NCBI RefSeq assembly: GCF_027887165.1
Contig: NC_077230.1
Coordinates: forward strand, 344,935,850-344,999,849
Direction: 5' to 3'
From: Monodelphis domestica
Lineage: Eukaryota; Chordata; Mammalia; Didelphimorphia; Didelphidae
DNA length: 64,000 nt
A program made the position numbers and the translations under genes. The notes under the pieces were generated by a model. That model ran no database searches, was not told the origin of the DNA, and saw only the letters and a list, made by a program, of their open reading frames with translations. Shown piece by piece: positions 21,114 to 32,398 of the stretch (position 1 is its first letter; every line of letters begins with the position of its first letter).

Positions 21114-21470
21114 GGACTTCTCCATTAGTATCAGTGCAATGTCCCTGAACAATCTGCAGGGATCTAAAAAATACTACCCACAAGCAGTGGATAAACTGTG
21201 GGAGTAAAAACACCGATGAAAAGCAACTGCTTGACTACAGGGTTGGAGGAGATAAGACTGAGGAGAGACTCTAACTGAACACTATAATGAAAATTCCAAC
21301 AACAGGGAAATGGGTTCGAGTCAAGAACACATGTGATAACCAGTGGAATCATGCGTCAGCTATGGGAGAGGGAAAGGTGGGGGGGGGGGAGGAAAAGAAA
21401 ATGATCTTTGTTTCCAGTGAATAATGTATGAAAACGACCAAATAAAATAATGTTTAAAAATGAAAAAAAA

Positions 21471-22666
21471 AGTCTATATCCAGTGTTCTATGTCTATGTT
21501 GCAACATCCCTTATAGACCTGATAATTTTTATTCTATATTTTAATACTCAGTTCTAAAATCCCTTCTGCAAAAGAAAATAAAAAACATGAAAAAATCCAA
21601 ATAAAAGAGAAAAAGAACTTGTGGATATAATACAAAATGCAAAAGTCTTATGTCTAAAAAATCTAATTAAAGGAAAAACAAATCTATAACAGGTCCTTGA
21701 TTCAGGGCCCAACTAAAATGACTTAAGCAATCATGCATTTACCAAATCAGTAGCCAGGACTACAGGAAATTTGCCACACCATGAAAGACAGAAAAGGGAC
21801 TAGATTATAGGAGCCAGGTAGGAGACAAATTTGAGATACTTGGTAGAATGGGGGACAAGGAAGACCTGCTTTTAATACATGTTAAACAGCCGCAAACTTG
21901 AACCCCAAACAAGTTCAAGTCATCTTGTCTTGGCTAAAAATTTTCATGAATCCCATTGGGATTGGTTGGTCTCTTTGACCTTGTGCATGATAGGCACTAT
22001 GCAGTTTAGCTTTGTGCTTCTTTTGCACTGTGCAATGTCTCTTTTTGTATTCTCTTGTCCTGGAATCAGACAGAATCCTTAAGCAAAGTCCCATAATTTT
22101 TTAAACAATCAAGGGCATCATTTTTATAATCTAAATCTTTTTGGACATGCATTAATATTAGAAAGAATGTGTATAAAACTTATATTACTGCAAAATGAAA
22201 AAAAAATTAAAGAATAATCTTCTCAATACTAGTGACATGTACTTCAAATACAAAAAGGAGAGAAAAAATAAAATTCAGATACTATATTGCACAAGCAATA
22301 AAAAAATCAAATTTTTAAAAAAAGTTTTAAAAATCAAAAATATATAGCTTAAAAACAGTGACACACTGTGTCAACCATGTGCAAGTACAAAATGATTTTC
22401 AGAATAAAACAGTAATACAGTAGACAATGAACATTTAAAGAAGTACCCAAGTCCCCAAAATTTACAATAGCCCAGTTAATTACAATAGCAAACAAACCCA
22501 CTATCATATTTCAAATAAGTTGCTGTATGAAAAAATAAACCCTATGAACTGATGGATATTTGTCACAATTTTTACAGATGTAGCAAATCTTTCAATCTTG
22601 GTAAATATAATTTTAAACAGAGTAAAACTCATTTGGGTCTAGAACATTATCAAGAAATCTAGATTG
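21471..22666. other. Spacer between L1-a and L1-b
   Basis: Begins with the right target-site copy (21,471-21,482) and the continued tctatgtt-type array to about 21,560. The rest is AT-rich and holds no gene or clear repeat; the last 15 bp are the L1-b target duplication. Confidence 0.5.
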
Positions 22667-23349
22667 GGTCAAGATGGTGGCTTAGGAGCAGCAAAAGTTC
22701 AGACCCTTCCTTACTGATCACAAACTGAATGCTCCTAGGGGACTGAAAATCAAAACTAACAACAAGATAGAGCCAAGGAATCCTCCTGCTGGACTCAATT
22801 CAAAAGGTACGACCCCCAAAAGCCAGAATTCGAGAACACTCGGGTTTAAGGGAAAGGCAGAAGGAAGGTCCCAGGATTCCATCTCCCCCATGCACACACA
22901 CCTAGAGCTCTAAGCCTCCAGTGGCAGCAAGAACCTCTGGGCAGGCAAAGTCGCTGGTCTGGAGGGTGTACCTTGTGGGCAGGGCTGTGCCAAGCTCAGA
23001 GTTTTGAACAGAGGGGGTGGGGAAGGAGCTGGAGAGAGACCACAGAGCAGGCAGCCTGGTCAGAGCAGGGGAGACCCTCCATATTCCTCCAGCCTTCCAG
23101 GAAGTTTTGGCCGCAGAGCATATCCAGCCCAACCCAGCTGAACTTAATCCCATCAAAAGTCTTCAGAGGTCTGGGAAACCCAAAGTCCAACACCCCTCCC
23201 CCACATACTGCTGGACTTTAATCCAATAAAAATCCTCCAGAGAACAGGGAATCTCAAACCCCAACACCCCTGCACCACAGACTGCAGGGAGAGATCACCT
23301 GACAAAGATCTAAGAGGGGAGACTGACAGAAAACCCCAAAACCAAAAAA

Positions 23350-24474
23350 ATGACAGAATCAAGAGCATTGACAAATACAGGGAGTAAAGAAGGGGTAAAT
23401 ATGAATAAACAACAGAAAAAGAAGAAAAAAATTACAATAGACAGATTCTTTACAGGCAACAAACCAAGAGAAAATGGAACATAGCAGGAGGGATCAGCAA
23501 ACAATAAATCAGAAATCCCAGTGAATTGGATACAGGCTTTGGAAGAACTCAAAATGCAATTCAAAACACAATTAAGAGAGGCTGGACAATTGAAAAGAAC
23601 TTAAAAACTAAGATAAGTCACCTGGAAACAGAAAACAGTGTCTTGAAAGCCAAAATCAACCAGCTTGAAAATGAGGCAAAGGAGGTGAAAGATGAGACAA
23701 AGAAGATGAAATATGAGATAAGGAGAATGAAAGATGACCTCCAAAAAAAATCAGACCAGAAAGAGAAGGATGACCCAAAAGCCAGGGATGAAATCCAGTC
23801 TTTAAGAATCAGAATACAACTAGAATTAAGTGACCTCACAAGGCAGCAGGACACTATAAAACAAAACCAAAATAATTTTAAAAATTGAGGAAAATATGAA
23901 ACATCTCATTCACAAAACAGAAGATTTAGAAAATCGTTTGAAGAGAGACAATTTAAGAATCATTGGTCTACCAGAAGACCATATCAAAAGAAAAAGCCTG
24001 GATGTTATACTACAGGAAATTATTCAAGAAAACTGCCCCGATATCCTAGAACAAGAGGGAAAACTGGAGATTGAAAGAATCCACAGATCACCTCCTGTAC
24101 TTAATCCCCAACTGACAACACCCAGGAATGTTATAGCCAAATTCAAGAACTATCAGACCAAAGAAAAGATATTACAAGCTGCCAAGAAGAAGTCATTCAG
24201 ATACCACAGAACCACAGTGAGGATAAAGCAGGATCTGGCTGCATCCACACTGAAAAACTGAAAGGCATGGAATATGATATTCCAGAAAGCATGGGAACTA
24301 GGCCTACAACCAAGAATCAACTACCCAGCAAAAATGACTATATTCTTACATAGGAAAGTATGGTCATTCAACAAAATAGAAGAATTTCAAGAATTAGTAA
24401 AGAAAAGACCACACCTGAACAGAAAATTTGATGTCCAAGCACAGAACTCAAGAGAATCATCAAAAGGTAATTAA
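23350..24474 (+). pseudogene. ORF1: L1-b ORF1p, broken
   Basis: Start MTESRALTNTGSKEG, then a lysine-rich segment and an early TAG in place of coding sequence near 23,482. A strong coiled coil follows (KAKINQLENEAKEVKDET, 23,650-23,850). The RRM-like part LKRDNLRIIGLPEDHIK comes after a frameshift near 23,880. The C-terminal domain has TPRNVIAKFKNYQTKEKIL and a TGA near 24,259, and the end is KFDVQAQNSRESSKGN. This is the RNA-binding L1 protein, not functional here. Confidence 0.85.
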
Positions 24475-24659
24475 AAAAGAGGGAAAAAAGAAAAAAAAAT
24501 TTTAAGAGACTCAATAAGTCAAAATGATATGTATCCCTATAAGAAAAGATGTCATTGGTAACTCTTAAAAACTGTTGTTATCACCTGAGCAGCTAAAAGA
24601 ATTACACTTAGAGGAAATAGTGACAAACTGTATAGGATGAAATAACAAGACATAAATAT

Positions 24660-24725
24660 GTATATAGATATATGCATGCATAAATACATATACATGTGTG
24701 TATATATATATATACACACACACAG
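24660..24725 (+). repeat. TA/CA-rich simple repeat in L1-b
   Basis: tgtgtatatatatatatatacacacacacag within the L1-b inter-ORF region. Confidence 0.85.
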
Positions 24726-25188
24726 CTAGAGCTAAAAAAAGAGGTTAATACTAAAAGAAATGGGAAAAGAAACAAAAGGGATGAATTTATATATCACAAA
24801 GAAGCTCATGGTGGGAGGGGGGAAAACATCAATACACTGGAAGGGTAAAGAAATTGGAGATAAGAAATACTCAACTCTTACATGCATTGAAATTGACCCA
24901 AAGTGGGAAGAACAATCCAATTCATTGGAGCACAGAATAGATCTGCGCCCTACAGGGGAGTAGAAGGGTAACAAATGGACTGGTAGGGAGGGAAGCAGTA
25001 TAAGGGAGGGCAAGGGTGGGGTATAGTTTTTAAAAGACTGCAAAGAAAATAAGGGCAGAATAAGAAGGAAGTGGGTATGAAAGGGAAATAAATTAAGGGT
25101 GTGAACTATGGGGACTGATTAAAAACAAACATTGGTGTAGAAGTAAATAGTGAAAGAAGAAAAGGCAGGACTAGGAGTAGACATCATA

Positions 25189-27412
25189 ATGCTGGGAAAT
25201 ACACAGATGGTGATCATGACTCTGAATGTGAATGGAATGAACTCACCCATAAAACACAAGTGAATAGTGGATTAGATTAGAATCCCAAACCCTACCATAA
25301 AGTGTCTACAAGAAACACACATGAGGAAAGTAGATTCGCATAGGGTGAAAGTAAGAGGATGGAGCCAAATCTATTGGGCATCAAATGATAAAAAGAAGGC
25401 AGGAGTCACAATCATGATATCTGACAAAGCCAAAGTAAAAATAGATCTAGTTAAAAGAGATAGGGAAGGTAATTACATGCTGATAAAAGGCAATATAGAC
25501 AATGAGGAAATATCAGTACTCAACATGTATGTACCAAATGGCATATCATCCAAATTTCTAAAGGAGAAACTAGTGGAGCTCAAGGATGAAATAGATAGAA
25601 AAGTTATACTATTGGGAGACCTGAACCTTCCTCTATTCAAACTAGATAAATCAAACAAAAAATAAATAATAAAGAAGTAAGAGAAGTGAATGAAATCTTA
25701 GAAAAATTAGAGTTAGTAGATATATGGAGAAAAATAAATAGGGACAAAAAGGAATACACCTTCTTTTCAGCAGCACATGGTACATTCACAAATATTGAGC
25801 ATGTATTAGGGCATAAAAACATTGCAAACAAATGCAAAACAGCAGAAATAATAAATGCAACCTCCTCAGATCACAATGAAATGAAAATAATAATTAGTAA
25901 GGGTACATGGAGAGGCAAATAAAAAATTAATTGAAAATTAAACAATATGATTCTCTAAAATCGGTTAGTCAAAGAACAAATCATAGAAACAATAATTTCG
26001 TTGAAGAAAATGACAATGGTGAGACATCCTTGCAAAACCTATAGGATGCAGCCAAAGCAGTACTCAGGGAGAATTTATATCCCTGAGTTCATATATTAAC
26101 AAATTAGGGAGGGCAGAGATCAATGAATTGGAAATGCAAATAAAAAACCATAACAAAGTTCATTTGGAAGAAAAAAATATCAAGGATATCTAGGGAAATC
26201 ATGAAAAAAAATGCAAAGGAAGGAGAACTTGCAGTCCCAGATCTCAAACTATACAATTTGGTGCTGGCTAAGAGACAGAAAGGAGGATCAGTGGAATAGA
26301 CTAGGGGTAAGTGACCTCAGCAAGACAGTCCATGATAAGACCAAAGATCCCAGTTTTGGGGGTCCAAAATCCACTATTTGATAAAAAAAAACAGCCTGGG
26401 AAAATGGAAGACAGTATGGGAGAGATTAGGTCTGTATCAACATCTCTCACTCTACACCAAGATAAACTCAGAATGGGTGAATGACCTGAATATAAAGAAG
26501 GAAACTATAAGCAAATTAGGTGAACACAGAATAGTATATTTATCAGATCTTTTGGAAAGGAAAGACTTTACAACCAAGCAAGAGCTAGAAAAAATCACAA
26601 AATGTAAAATCAATAATTTTGATTACATGGAATTAAAATTTTTTTTAAAAACAAAAGTAATGCATCCAAAATTAGAAGGGAAGCAACAAACTGGGAAACA
26701 ATCTTCATTACAAAAACCTCTGAGAAGGGCCTAATTACTCAAATTTATAAAGAACTAAATCAATTGTACAAAAAATCAAGCCATTCTCCAATTGATAAAT
26801 GGGAAAGAGACATGAATAGACAATTTTCAGTCAAAGAAATAAAAACTATTAATAAGCACATGAAAAAGTGCTCTAAATCTCTGATAATCAGAGAAATGCA
26901 AATCAAAACAACTCTGAAGTATCACCTCACACCTAGCAGATTGGCTAACATGACAGCTATGGAGAGTAATGAATGCTGGAGGGGATGTGGCAGTCCGGAC
27001 ATTAATGCATTGCTGGTGGAGTAGTGAATTGATCCAACCATTCTGGAGGGCAATTTGGAACTATGCCCAAAGGGTGCTAAAAGACTGCTTTGCCCTTTGA
27101 TCCAGCCATAACACTCCTGGGTTTGTACCCTAAAGAGATAATAAGGAAAAGACATGTACCAAAATATTCATAGCTGAGCTCTTTGTGTTGGCAAAAAATT
27201 GGAAAATGAAGGGATGCCCTTCAATTGGGGAATGGCTGAACAAATTGTGGTATATGTTGGTAATGGAATACTATTGTGCTCAAAGGAATCATAAAGTGGA
27301 GGAATTCCATAGGGACTGGAACAACCTCCAGGAATTGATCCAGAGTGAGAGGAGTAGAACCAGGAAAACATTGCACACGGAGACTAATATACTGTGCTAT
27401 AATCTTATGTAA
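25189..27412 (+). pseudogene. ORF2: L1-b ORF2p lacking the reverse transcriptase core
   Basis: Endonuclease start MLGNTQMVIMTLNVNGMN with an early TGA, then [33 protein letters not shown] and HGTFTNIEHVLGHKN. At about 26,142-26,150 the text jumps from the post-endonuclease linker (aatgcaaataaaaaacc) to sequence after the RT (ataacaaagttcatttgg), so PGPDGF and FADD are absent. The C-terminal part is present with CWRGCG (near 26,972) and SIGEWLNKLWYMLVMEYYC. Compared with L1-d, about 1,565 bp are missing. Confidence 0.88.
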
Positions 27413-27805
27413 TCGACTTCTCCATTAGTGGCAATGCAGTGATCCTGAACAAGTTGGACGAATCTATGAGAAAAACCACTACCCACACTTAGAGGAAACA
27501 CTGGGAGTAAAAACACCGAAGAAATACAGCTGCTTGAATACATGGGTTGAAAGGATATGTTTGGGGATGTAGATTCTAAATGAACATCCTAGTGCAAACA
27601 ACAACATGGAAATGGGTTCTGATCAACGACACAAGTAATACTCAATGAAATTGCACGTCAGCTGTGGGCAGCATCAGTGGAGGGGAGGGAGGGAAATAAA
27701 GTGAGTACTGTAACCAAATAAATAAATAAATAAATGCAGGAAGGAATAAATGAATAAACAAACAAACAAACAAATAAATAAATAAAAAGAAAGAAATCTA
27801 GATTG

Positions 27806-27933
27806 TTCTGTTGGAAGTAAATTAAAATGAAGAGTTTTGCAAGAACTCTTTTTTCTTCAGCTTCCTGATCCATATAAATACCTTTGTAGGAATATTTATT
27901 TGTTTCTCTTCCTTTAGTACAACATTCTTTATT

Positions 27934-27967
<34 letters not shown>

Positions 27968-28080
27968 ATCATCCATTCAGAAACTACTAGTTACTAAAAT
28001 TATTTTAGAAGACCCCTTGGAATTACAATTAAATTATTAGCTCATGAAATTCACCAAAGGTTGCACACAATTTAACCAGT
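27806..28080. other. AT-rich spacer with (AT)n
   Basis: An AT-alternating tract lies at about 27,931-27,967. No gene is seen. The 104-codon minus-strand frame across it is repeat-driven. Confidence 0.6.
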
Positions 28081-28547
28081 TTTATTGAAATCCATCCATC
28101 ATCATCATCTATGTGACAATTAACAAAGGCAACATGTGATCTTCAATGGATCAAGTGACAAGGGTTTTAGGCAACATGTTCATGGGCTTATACAGTGATA
28201 TTTTGTTCTTCAGCAGAGGTAAAGTTACAAATTAAAGATTAATATAAGCAAAACATCGTAGCTTGAAATGATTCAGTATAATAGAAAGATGTTTATTAAA
28301 TTAAAACAGATAAACTTAAAAAAATTTAAACCTTAAAGTAATCAGTAAATACAATAATATAATCCAATGAGAAGGTGCAGACAGGCAGTGCAGTCAAAAT
28401 CCTTTTCCCCAATCCCAATAGACTTGTTCACTATTATAGGAGTAGAATAAACTCAAAATAGTTAGCAATAAGCTCCCAGATCTCTTTTAAAGTTTCCTTC
28501 CCCTCCCCTAATGTTTAATATCCATTTAAATTTCATGTGTCAGAGGT
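28081..28547 (-). other. 3'UTR-like segment on the minus strand
   Basis: Directly downstream (minus strand) of the 90-codon ORF. AATAAA occurs at 28,292-28,297 and again at 28,081-28,086 (read as tttatt on the plus strand). There is no clear A-tail after the last signal, so it could be a terminal exon of a host gene or an old retrocopy whose tail has decayed. Confidence 0.3.
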
Positions 28548-28820
28548 CTAAATTTCTTCATACATGCACAGGGCAGAATCGTCACTCTGCATGTTGAGAA
28601 CAGTTAGGACTTTTAGAACTTTGTCAAAATATTTCTGGTTGGTTTGTAGCATAAGCAGCCTAGCTTGTGGCATATTCTTGAGGAGAAGGAAACAAAGTGG
28701 GAAATCTCCAATGAAAATAAAAAGTCCCAGGAAAATAATTAAGTAGATCCAAACTGCACTTTTTAGCTCTACCAACTCAAACTGTTGTTTCAGAGTTTCA
28801 AGCATGCTTTGCAATAGCAT
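28548..28820 (-). CDS. Unrecognised 90-codon ORF with a membrane segment
   Basis: The frame reads MLLQSMLETLKQQFELVE, then a strongly hydrophobic stretch (about residues 22-47, AVWIYLIIFLGLFIFIGD followed by FPLCFLLL), a polar tail KNMPQARLLMLQTNQKYFD, and the end SDDSALCMYEEI before TAG. The composition looks like real membrane-protein coding sequence rather than a repeat. On the minus strand the start is preceded by a weak pyrimidine tract and catatttcag, which could be a splice acceptor, so this may be a last exon. It may equally be a 5'-truncated retrocopy. I do not recognise the family, and no other exon is visible in the window. Confidence 0.25.
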   Translation of the reverse strand: MLLQSMLETLKQQFELVELKSAVWIYLIIFLGLFIFIGDFPLCFLLLKNMPQARLLMLQTNQKYFDKVLKVLTVLNMQSDDSALCMYEEI

Positions 28821-29559
28821 TTTTTTCTGAAATATGCTGAATGGGGTTTATTTAAAGAGTAAACAAAAAGAATCAAAACTTTGAGGGGAAACAATAGTGT
28901 ATTTGCATATGAGAGAAAAAATACTTCTCCTTGGTGTTTTGGGTCAAGATAAAGAAGGAAAAAAATCAGGCTTATTCCCCAAAACTGACTTTAAATCCCT
29001 GTGAAAAACCTTTAGTAACAGCCTTCTAAAATAGGAGTCCAGAAGCAGTTTAAAAATATCTGCTTGAAAATTAGAAGGTGTGGGGTTCTTTTTTTCCAAA
29101 CACTGAAAAATGGCTATGGCAGGCTAGAAATACACACATAGAGTATGGAAAGGGATTGGGGTGGGAAGATTGTTATATGTTACCCTCTGTGGAAAAAAAA
29201 TTGTTGAGAGTGGCAGGCTCTTGTGGCAGATCTGGTATAGGCAAGAGGAGGCCCCAATCTGGGTGTAGAGCAGTTAGGAATGCTGGCCAAGCAGATGGGC
29301 AGGAGAAACAGCAGGCAGTGGCAGGCAGCAGGGAGGGCAGGAGCACATGTAAACCCCACCACCAGCCCCTCATGGTGGGCAGCGACCAGGCAAACTTACT
29401 ATCTTTACTGTAAGGCTATCAGCTAAAAACTTTGAGAATTCATAATCCTTTAGTGGCAATAGCTATTATGGGGATAAAGAAACCCTCAGTCAAACTCAGA
29501 GGACAGTGAACTAAATATACCTACTTTGTAAATAGCAAAGAAATACAATAAATGGCCAC
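28821..29559. other. Spacer, no gene seen
   Basis: GC-richer than its neighbours between 29,210 and 29,395 (caggcagcagggagggcagg). The 111-codon plus-strand frame (29,078-29,413) has no recognisable motif and I do not support it as a gene. Confidence 0.4.
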
Positions 29560-30790
29560 AAGTTCAAAAAGATCTTTTGAAAGAGCTTTCTTTAAAAAAA
29601 AAAACTCAAAAACCAAATGAGAGAGATTAAGACCATAAAAATAATAATAATAATGTAAGAAAATTAACTAAATTATGAAAAATCAGTCAAAGGGGAACAG
29701 AGATCCAGAAACTCATGGAAGAAAATAGTTTATTAAGAACACGAATTGGAAAAGTGGAAGTTAATAAGACAAGAAGAGATAATCCAAAATTAAAATATGA
29801 AATAATAGAAGAAAACATGGAATATCTTATCACAAAAACAACTAACCTGGAAAATAGATCAAGGAGAGACAAATAAGAATAGTTGGACTCTCAGAAAGTT
29901 ATAATCAAAATAGTGTTTAGACACCATACTTCAAGAAATCATCAAGGAAAGCTGCCCAGATAGTCTAGAATTAGAGAGTAAAATAGAAATTGAAATAATC
30001 CACTGATCACCACCTCAAAGAGACCAAGAGATGAAAATGCAAAAGAACCTCATTACTAAGTTCCATAACTCCCAGATTAAGGAAAAATACTACAAACAAG
30101 AAAAAATTTAAATATAATGTAGTTATCCTCAGAATAACACAAGACTTAGAAACCACATTAAAAGAATGCAGGAAATGGAGCACAGTATTTTGTAGAGTAA
30201 AAGAGCTGGGCTTACAATCAATAATAATAGTAATACATTCAGCAAAATTGGGCATTACTATAAATGGTAAAAAAAATGAGCATTTACTGAACTAAATGAA
30301 TTTCAACTATTCAGGGGAGTAACCTAGAACTCAGCATAAATATACAAAGTAATGATGAAAGACTAATCTTCAGAAACCCAAAATAAAATTGTTTAGTTCC
30401 TCTTTTAGAAAATGTCATCTATGGCCCATGGGAATGGCATCATTGCCTGGGTATTTTGAAGGGATGGTTATGGATGGAAGACTTGAAGTCAAGGTGGATG
30501 TAAAGAAATGAGCCAAAATGGTAGTGTAGTAGACTCTAGGAGGAGGTAGGATGTAATGACTATCTCTTACAGAGAAGTAATGAGTGGAAGGACTTTCACA
30601 GAGAAAGGGAAGAAGGTGTGGAAGACTGATAGTACTAGAACCCTACTCTCACAGGTCCTAGGATAAAGAGAGAGCAATACATACACTTATAAGGGTAAAT
30701 ATCTTCTTAATGTACAGAGAATAAAGTGGGGTAATGGAGGAACTGGGAATCCCCTTGGGGGACTGAGGGAATAAGAGAAGGAAGGGTATT
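29560..30790 (+). mobile_element. Old, degraded L1 fragment (ORF1 and inter-ORF)
   Basis: Degenerate ORF1 text is readable: a coiled-coil part, then gaaaatagatcaaggagagac (ENRSRRD) near 29,850, tgcccagatagtctagaatt near 29,955 (CPDSLE), and ggaaatggagcacagtatt near 30,173. It has many stops. The following A/G-rich text resembles an L1 inter-ORF region. ORF2 is absent. Confidence 0.65.
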
Positions 30791-30797
30791 TTAAGTG

Positions 30798-31515
30798 GAA
30801 GGCCAACATGACCTAGGCCTGAGCCTTAAGAGAGAGACTAGTCAGTCTTTAATCACTCACCACAAGATTGTCCCAAGCAAGTTCTAGTGTTCAGAGAGAC
30901 CCTCCAGTTTAGCTCAGGAAGCTGAACTAAGTTCAGCCACTGAGAGAGAGACCAGTCTCCAATTCAGCTTCAAAGCTGAATTAACCTCAGAGGCCTTTCT
31001 GACCTCCTTTTAAAGAGAATTTTCTCCTATGTCACCTCCCCTAAGTTTCTACGTCTACCAAACACAGTAGACATTTTCCAAAGGACTGACCATTCTTAAT
31101 TCACACCTGAGTAGACTAAAACTTTTGAGTAATTCACACCTGAGTAGACTAATCTTTTGAGTAATTCACACCTGAGTAGACTAATCTTGTCCTTTGCAAG
31201 TTGCCTGATTAATTTGATCCTCATAGGTACTTAGCACCTCTTTGTATTAGATCTAAAAATGGACCTAGCTTAAGGATTTTAGCTTCACTTTAAGTCTGGG
31301 TTGGGGACTTTTCATTGTTCAATCAAGAGTTTACAACTTTATCTTCCCCTAAAGTATGCCTAAGTATGGGTGGAGTAATGTTAGAGTCCCCACCTACATT
31401 CCTGACTAAAGTCCCTTCATTGTTTTAAAATGGGTTTAGCTTAATCAAATATTCTGAAGTATAGTCTGAGAATTTTTAAGATTCACAAGTCTGAGAAATT
31501 TTAAGATTAACAGAA
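30798..31515. mobile_element. LTR fragment related to 5,482-6,811
   Basis: Matches the A-copy LTR from cctaggcctgagccttaag through cctaagtatgggtggagtaa to tgagaaattttaagatt. Both ends of the full element are missing. Near 31,099-31,190 a 32-bp unit (aattcacacctgagtagac...) occurs about three times, and a short unit (agtctgagaa.ttttaagatt) is doubled at the right end. ERV fossil; family name not assigned. Confidence 0.6.
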
Positions 31516-31831
31516 TACACATAATCCAAATATAGTTTCCAGTGGAACCACATGGATTAGAAAGCATAAACATTCTGCAAAAGTCTTACTTTAACAATTA
31601 TTATACTATGAAGGTTATCATACATTCCTGTATCATTGGAACAAAAGTTCCACTAAGTATGACCAAGCTGGAAAGCCTTGATTTTGGAAAGAGTATGGTC
31701 TTGGCAGCAGATTGTGTTTGCTGCCTAAGGATCAATCTAGCTAAACATGTATATTAACTGAGAACTAGATGGTTAAGGTTGATCAAATTAAATGCTGATA
31801 GGAACAAGGAAAAACAGGGCTAATATTACAT
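31516..31831. other. Spacer, no gene seen
   Basis: Short AT-rich spacer between two LTR pieces; the final acat (31,828-31,831) is the target duplication of the next element. Confidence 0.5.
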
Positions 31832-32253
31832 TGAAGTGGTGCACTTCATAAAGTGAGTCTGGACCCCCAGAAGTTCAATTAATGGAACCAATATTATTTA
31901 TTAATAATACATAACTAATTGGCTAGGGCAACACTCCTAGTAAAAGTTGCACCAGGCTGAAAGTACAATGCAGTTTTTATAGGGTGCTAGGTACAAAGCA
32001 AACAATGTTCATTATGAGACATAACCTTGATGGAGCAAGGAGCCTTATTATCTAGAAGCTAAATTGGTCAGTGGTATGGGGTAAAAGGCATTCCTTGTAT
32101 CTTATCCTAGCTGTTAGCACCTAGGGAGTTATTTTCTCATGGATTCTAACTATTCTGAGCTGACTGACCTTCACAGGAAAGCTCATTTATGAATTCTACT
32201 TTCCCAGTGAAAAACAGAGTTTTCTGGTCAATGATTTAGTTTACCTCACTTCA
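31832..32253. mobile_element. Solo LTR, 422 bp
   Basis: Begins TGAAGTGG and ends CTCACTTCA, giving a perfect 7-bp terminal inverted repeat (TGAAGTG/CACTTCA). It is flanked by acat on both sides (31,828-31,831 and 32,254-32,257). The left part matches the outer LTR in copy B at 59,198 (acttcataaa.tgagtc). ERV fossil, class I-like by the 4-bp duplication. Confidence 0.7.
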
Positions 32254-32398
32254 ACATTGCTTGAGAAGCTGTGAATTGTTTTTCAGAAAACAAGATAGAA
32301 ATATACATTAAGAGCTATAAAGCTAGGAATTCCATTACCAAGATTAAGTCCTAAAGGCATTATTGAGAATGTAAAAAGCTATGTATGAGATCCCATAA

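Larger units (their letters stand above)
13158..21470 (+). mobile_element. Compound retro-unit: ATG7 retrocopy, non-coding segment and L1
   Basis: Everything between the two agtctatatcca repeats: the ATG7 5' portion (13,158-13,603), about 2 kb of non-coding sequence ending in AATAAA plus an A-rich tract (13,604-15,591), then an L1 (15,592-21,470) ending in its own A-tail. Two histories fit. A single chimeric transcript, from the ATG7 promoter through an L1, could have been retroposed. Alternatively, an L1 inserted into the A-tail of an older ATG7 retrocopy. Confidence 0.55.
15592..21470 (+). mobile_element. L1-a: near full-length L1 with internal deletion
   Basis: Runs from a 5'UTR start (gtcgttccgggtaatcatgg) through ORF1, an A/G-rich inter-ORF region, ORF2 and a 3'UTR to a short A-tail. 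The 5'UTR is CpG-richer than its surroundings. Its subfamily is the same as L1-d (36,729-43,772), whose 5' end reads ttccaggtaaacatggctgcc. It is inactive: both ORFs carry frameshifts or stops, and about 0.6 kb near the ORF2 C-terminus is deleted. Confidence 0.9.
22667..27790 (+). mobile_element. L1-b: L1 with 15-bp TSD and RT-domain deletion
   Basis: Starts ggtcaagatggtggcttagg right after aagaaatctagattg (22,652-22,666), which is repeated exactly at 27,791-27,805 after an (aaat)n/(aaac)n tail. The 5'UTR differs from that of L1-a/d, so this is another subfamily. It contains two tandem copies of a segment of about 73 bp (23,143-23,290; shared motif ccaacacccct). Both ORFs are broken, and about 1.6 kb of ORF2 including the RT core is missing. 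Confidence 0.93.

Noticed and set aside
29078-29413. 111-codon plus-strand frame in a GC-richer patch
   Set aside because: No motif, no promoter or splice context, and composition explained by a purine-rich GC patch.
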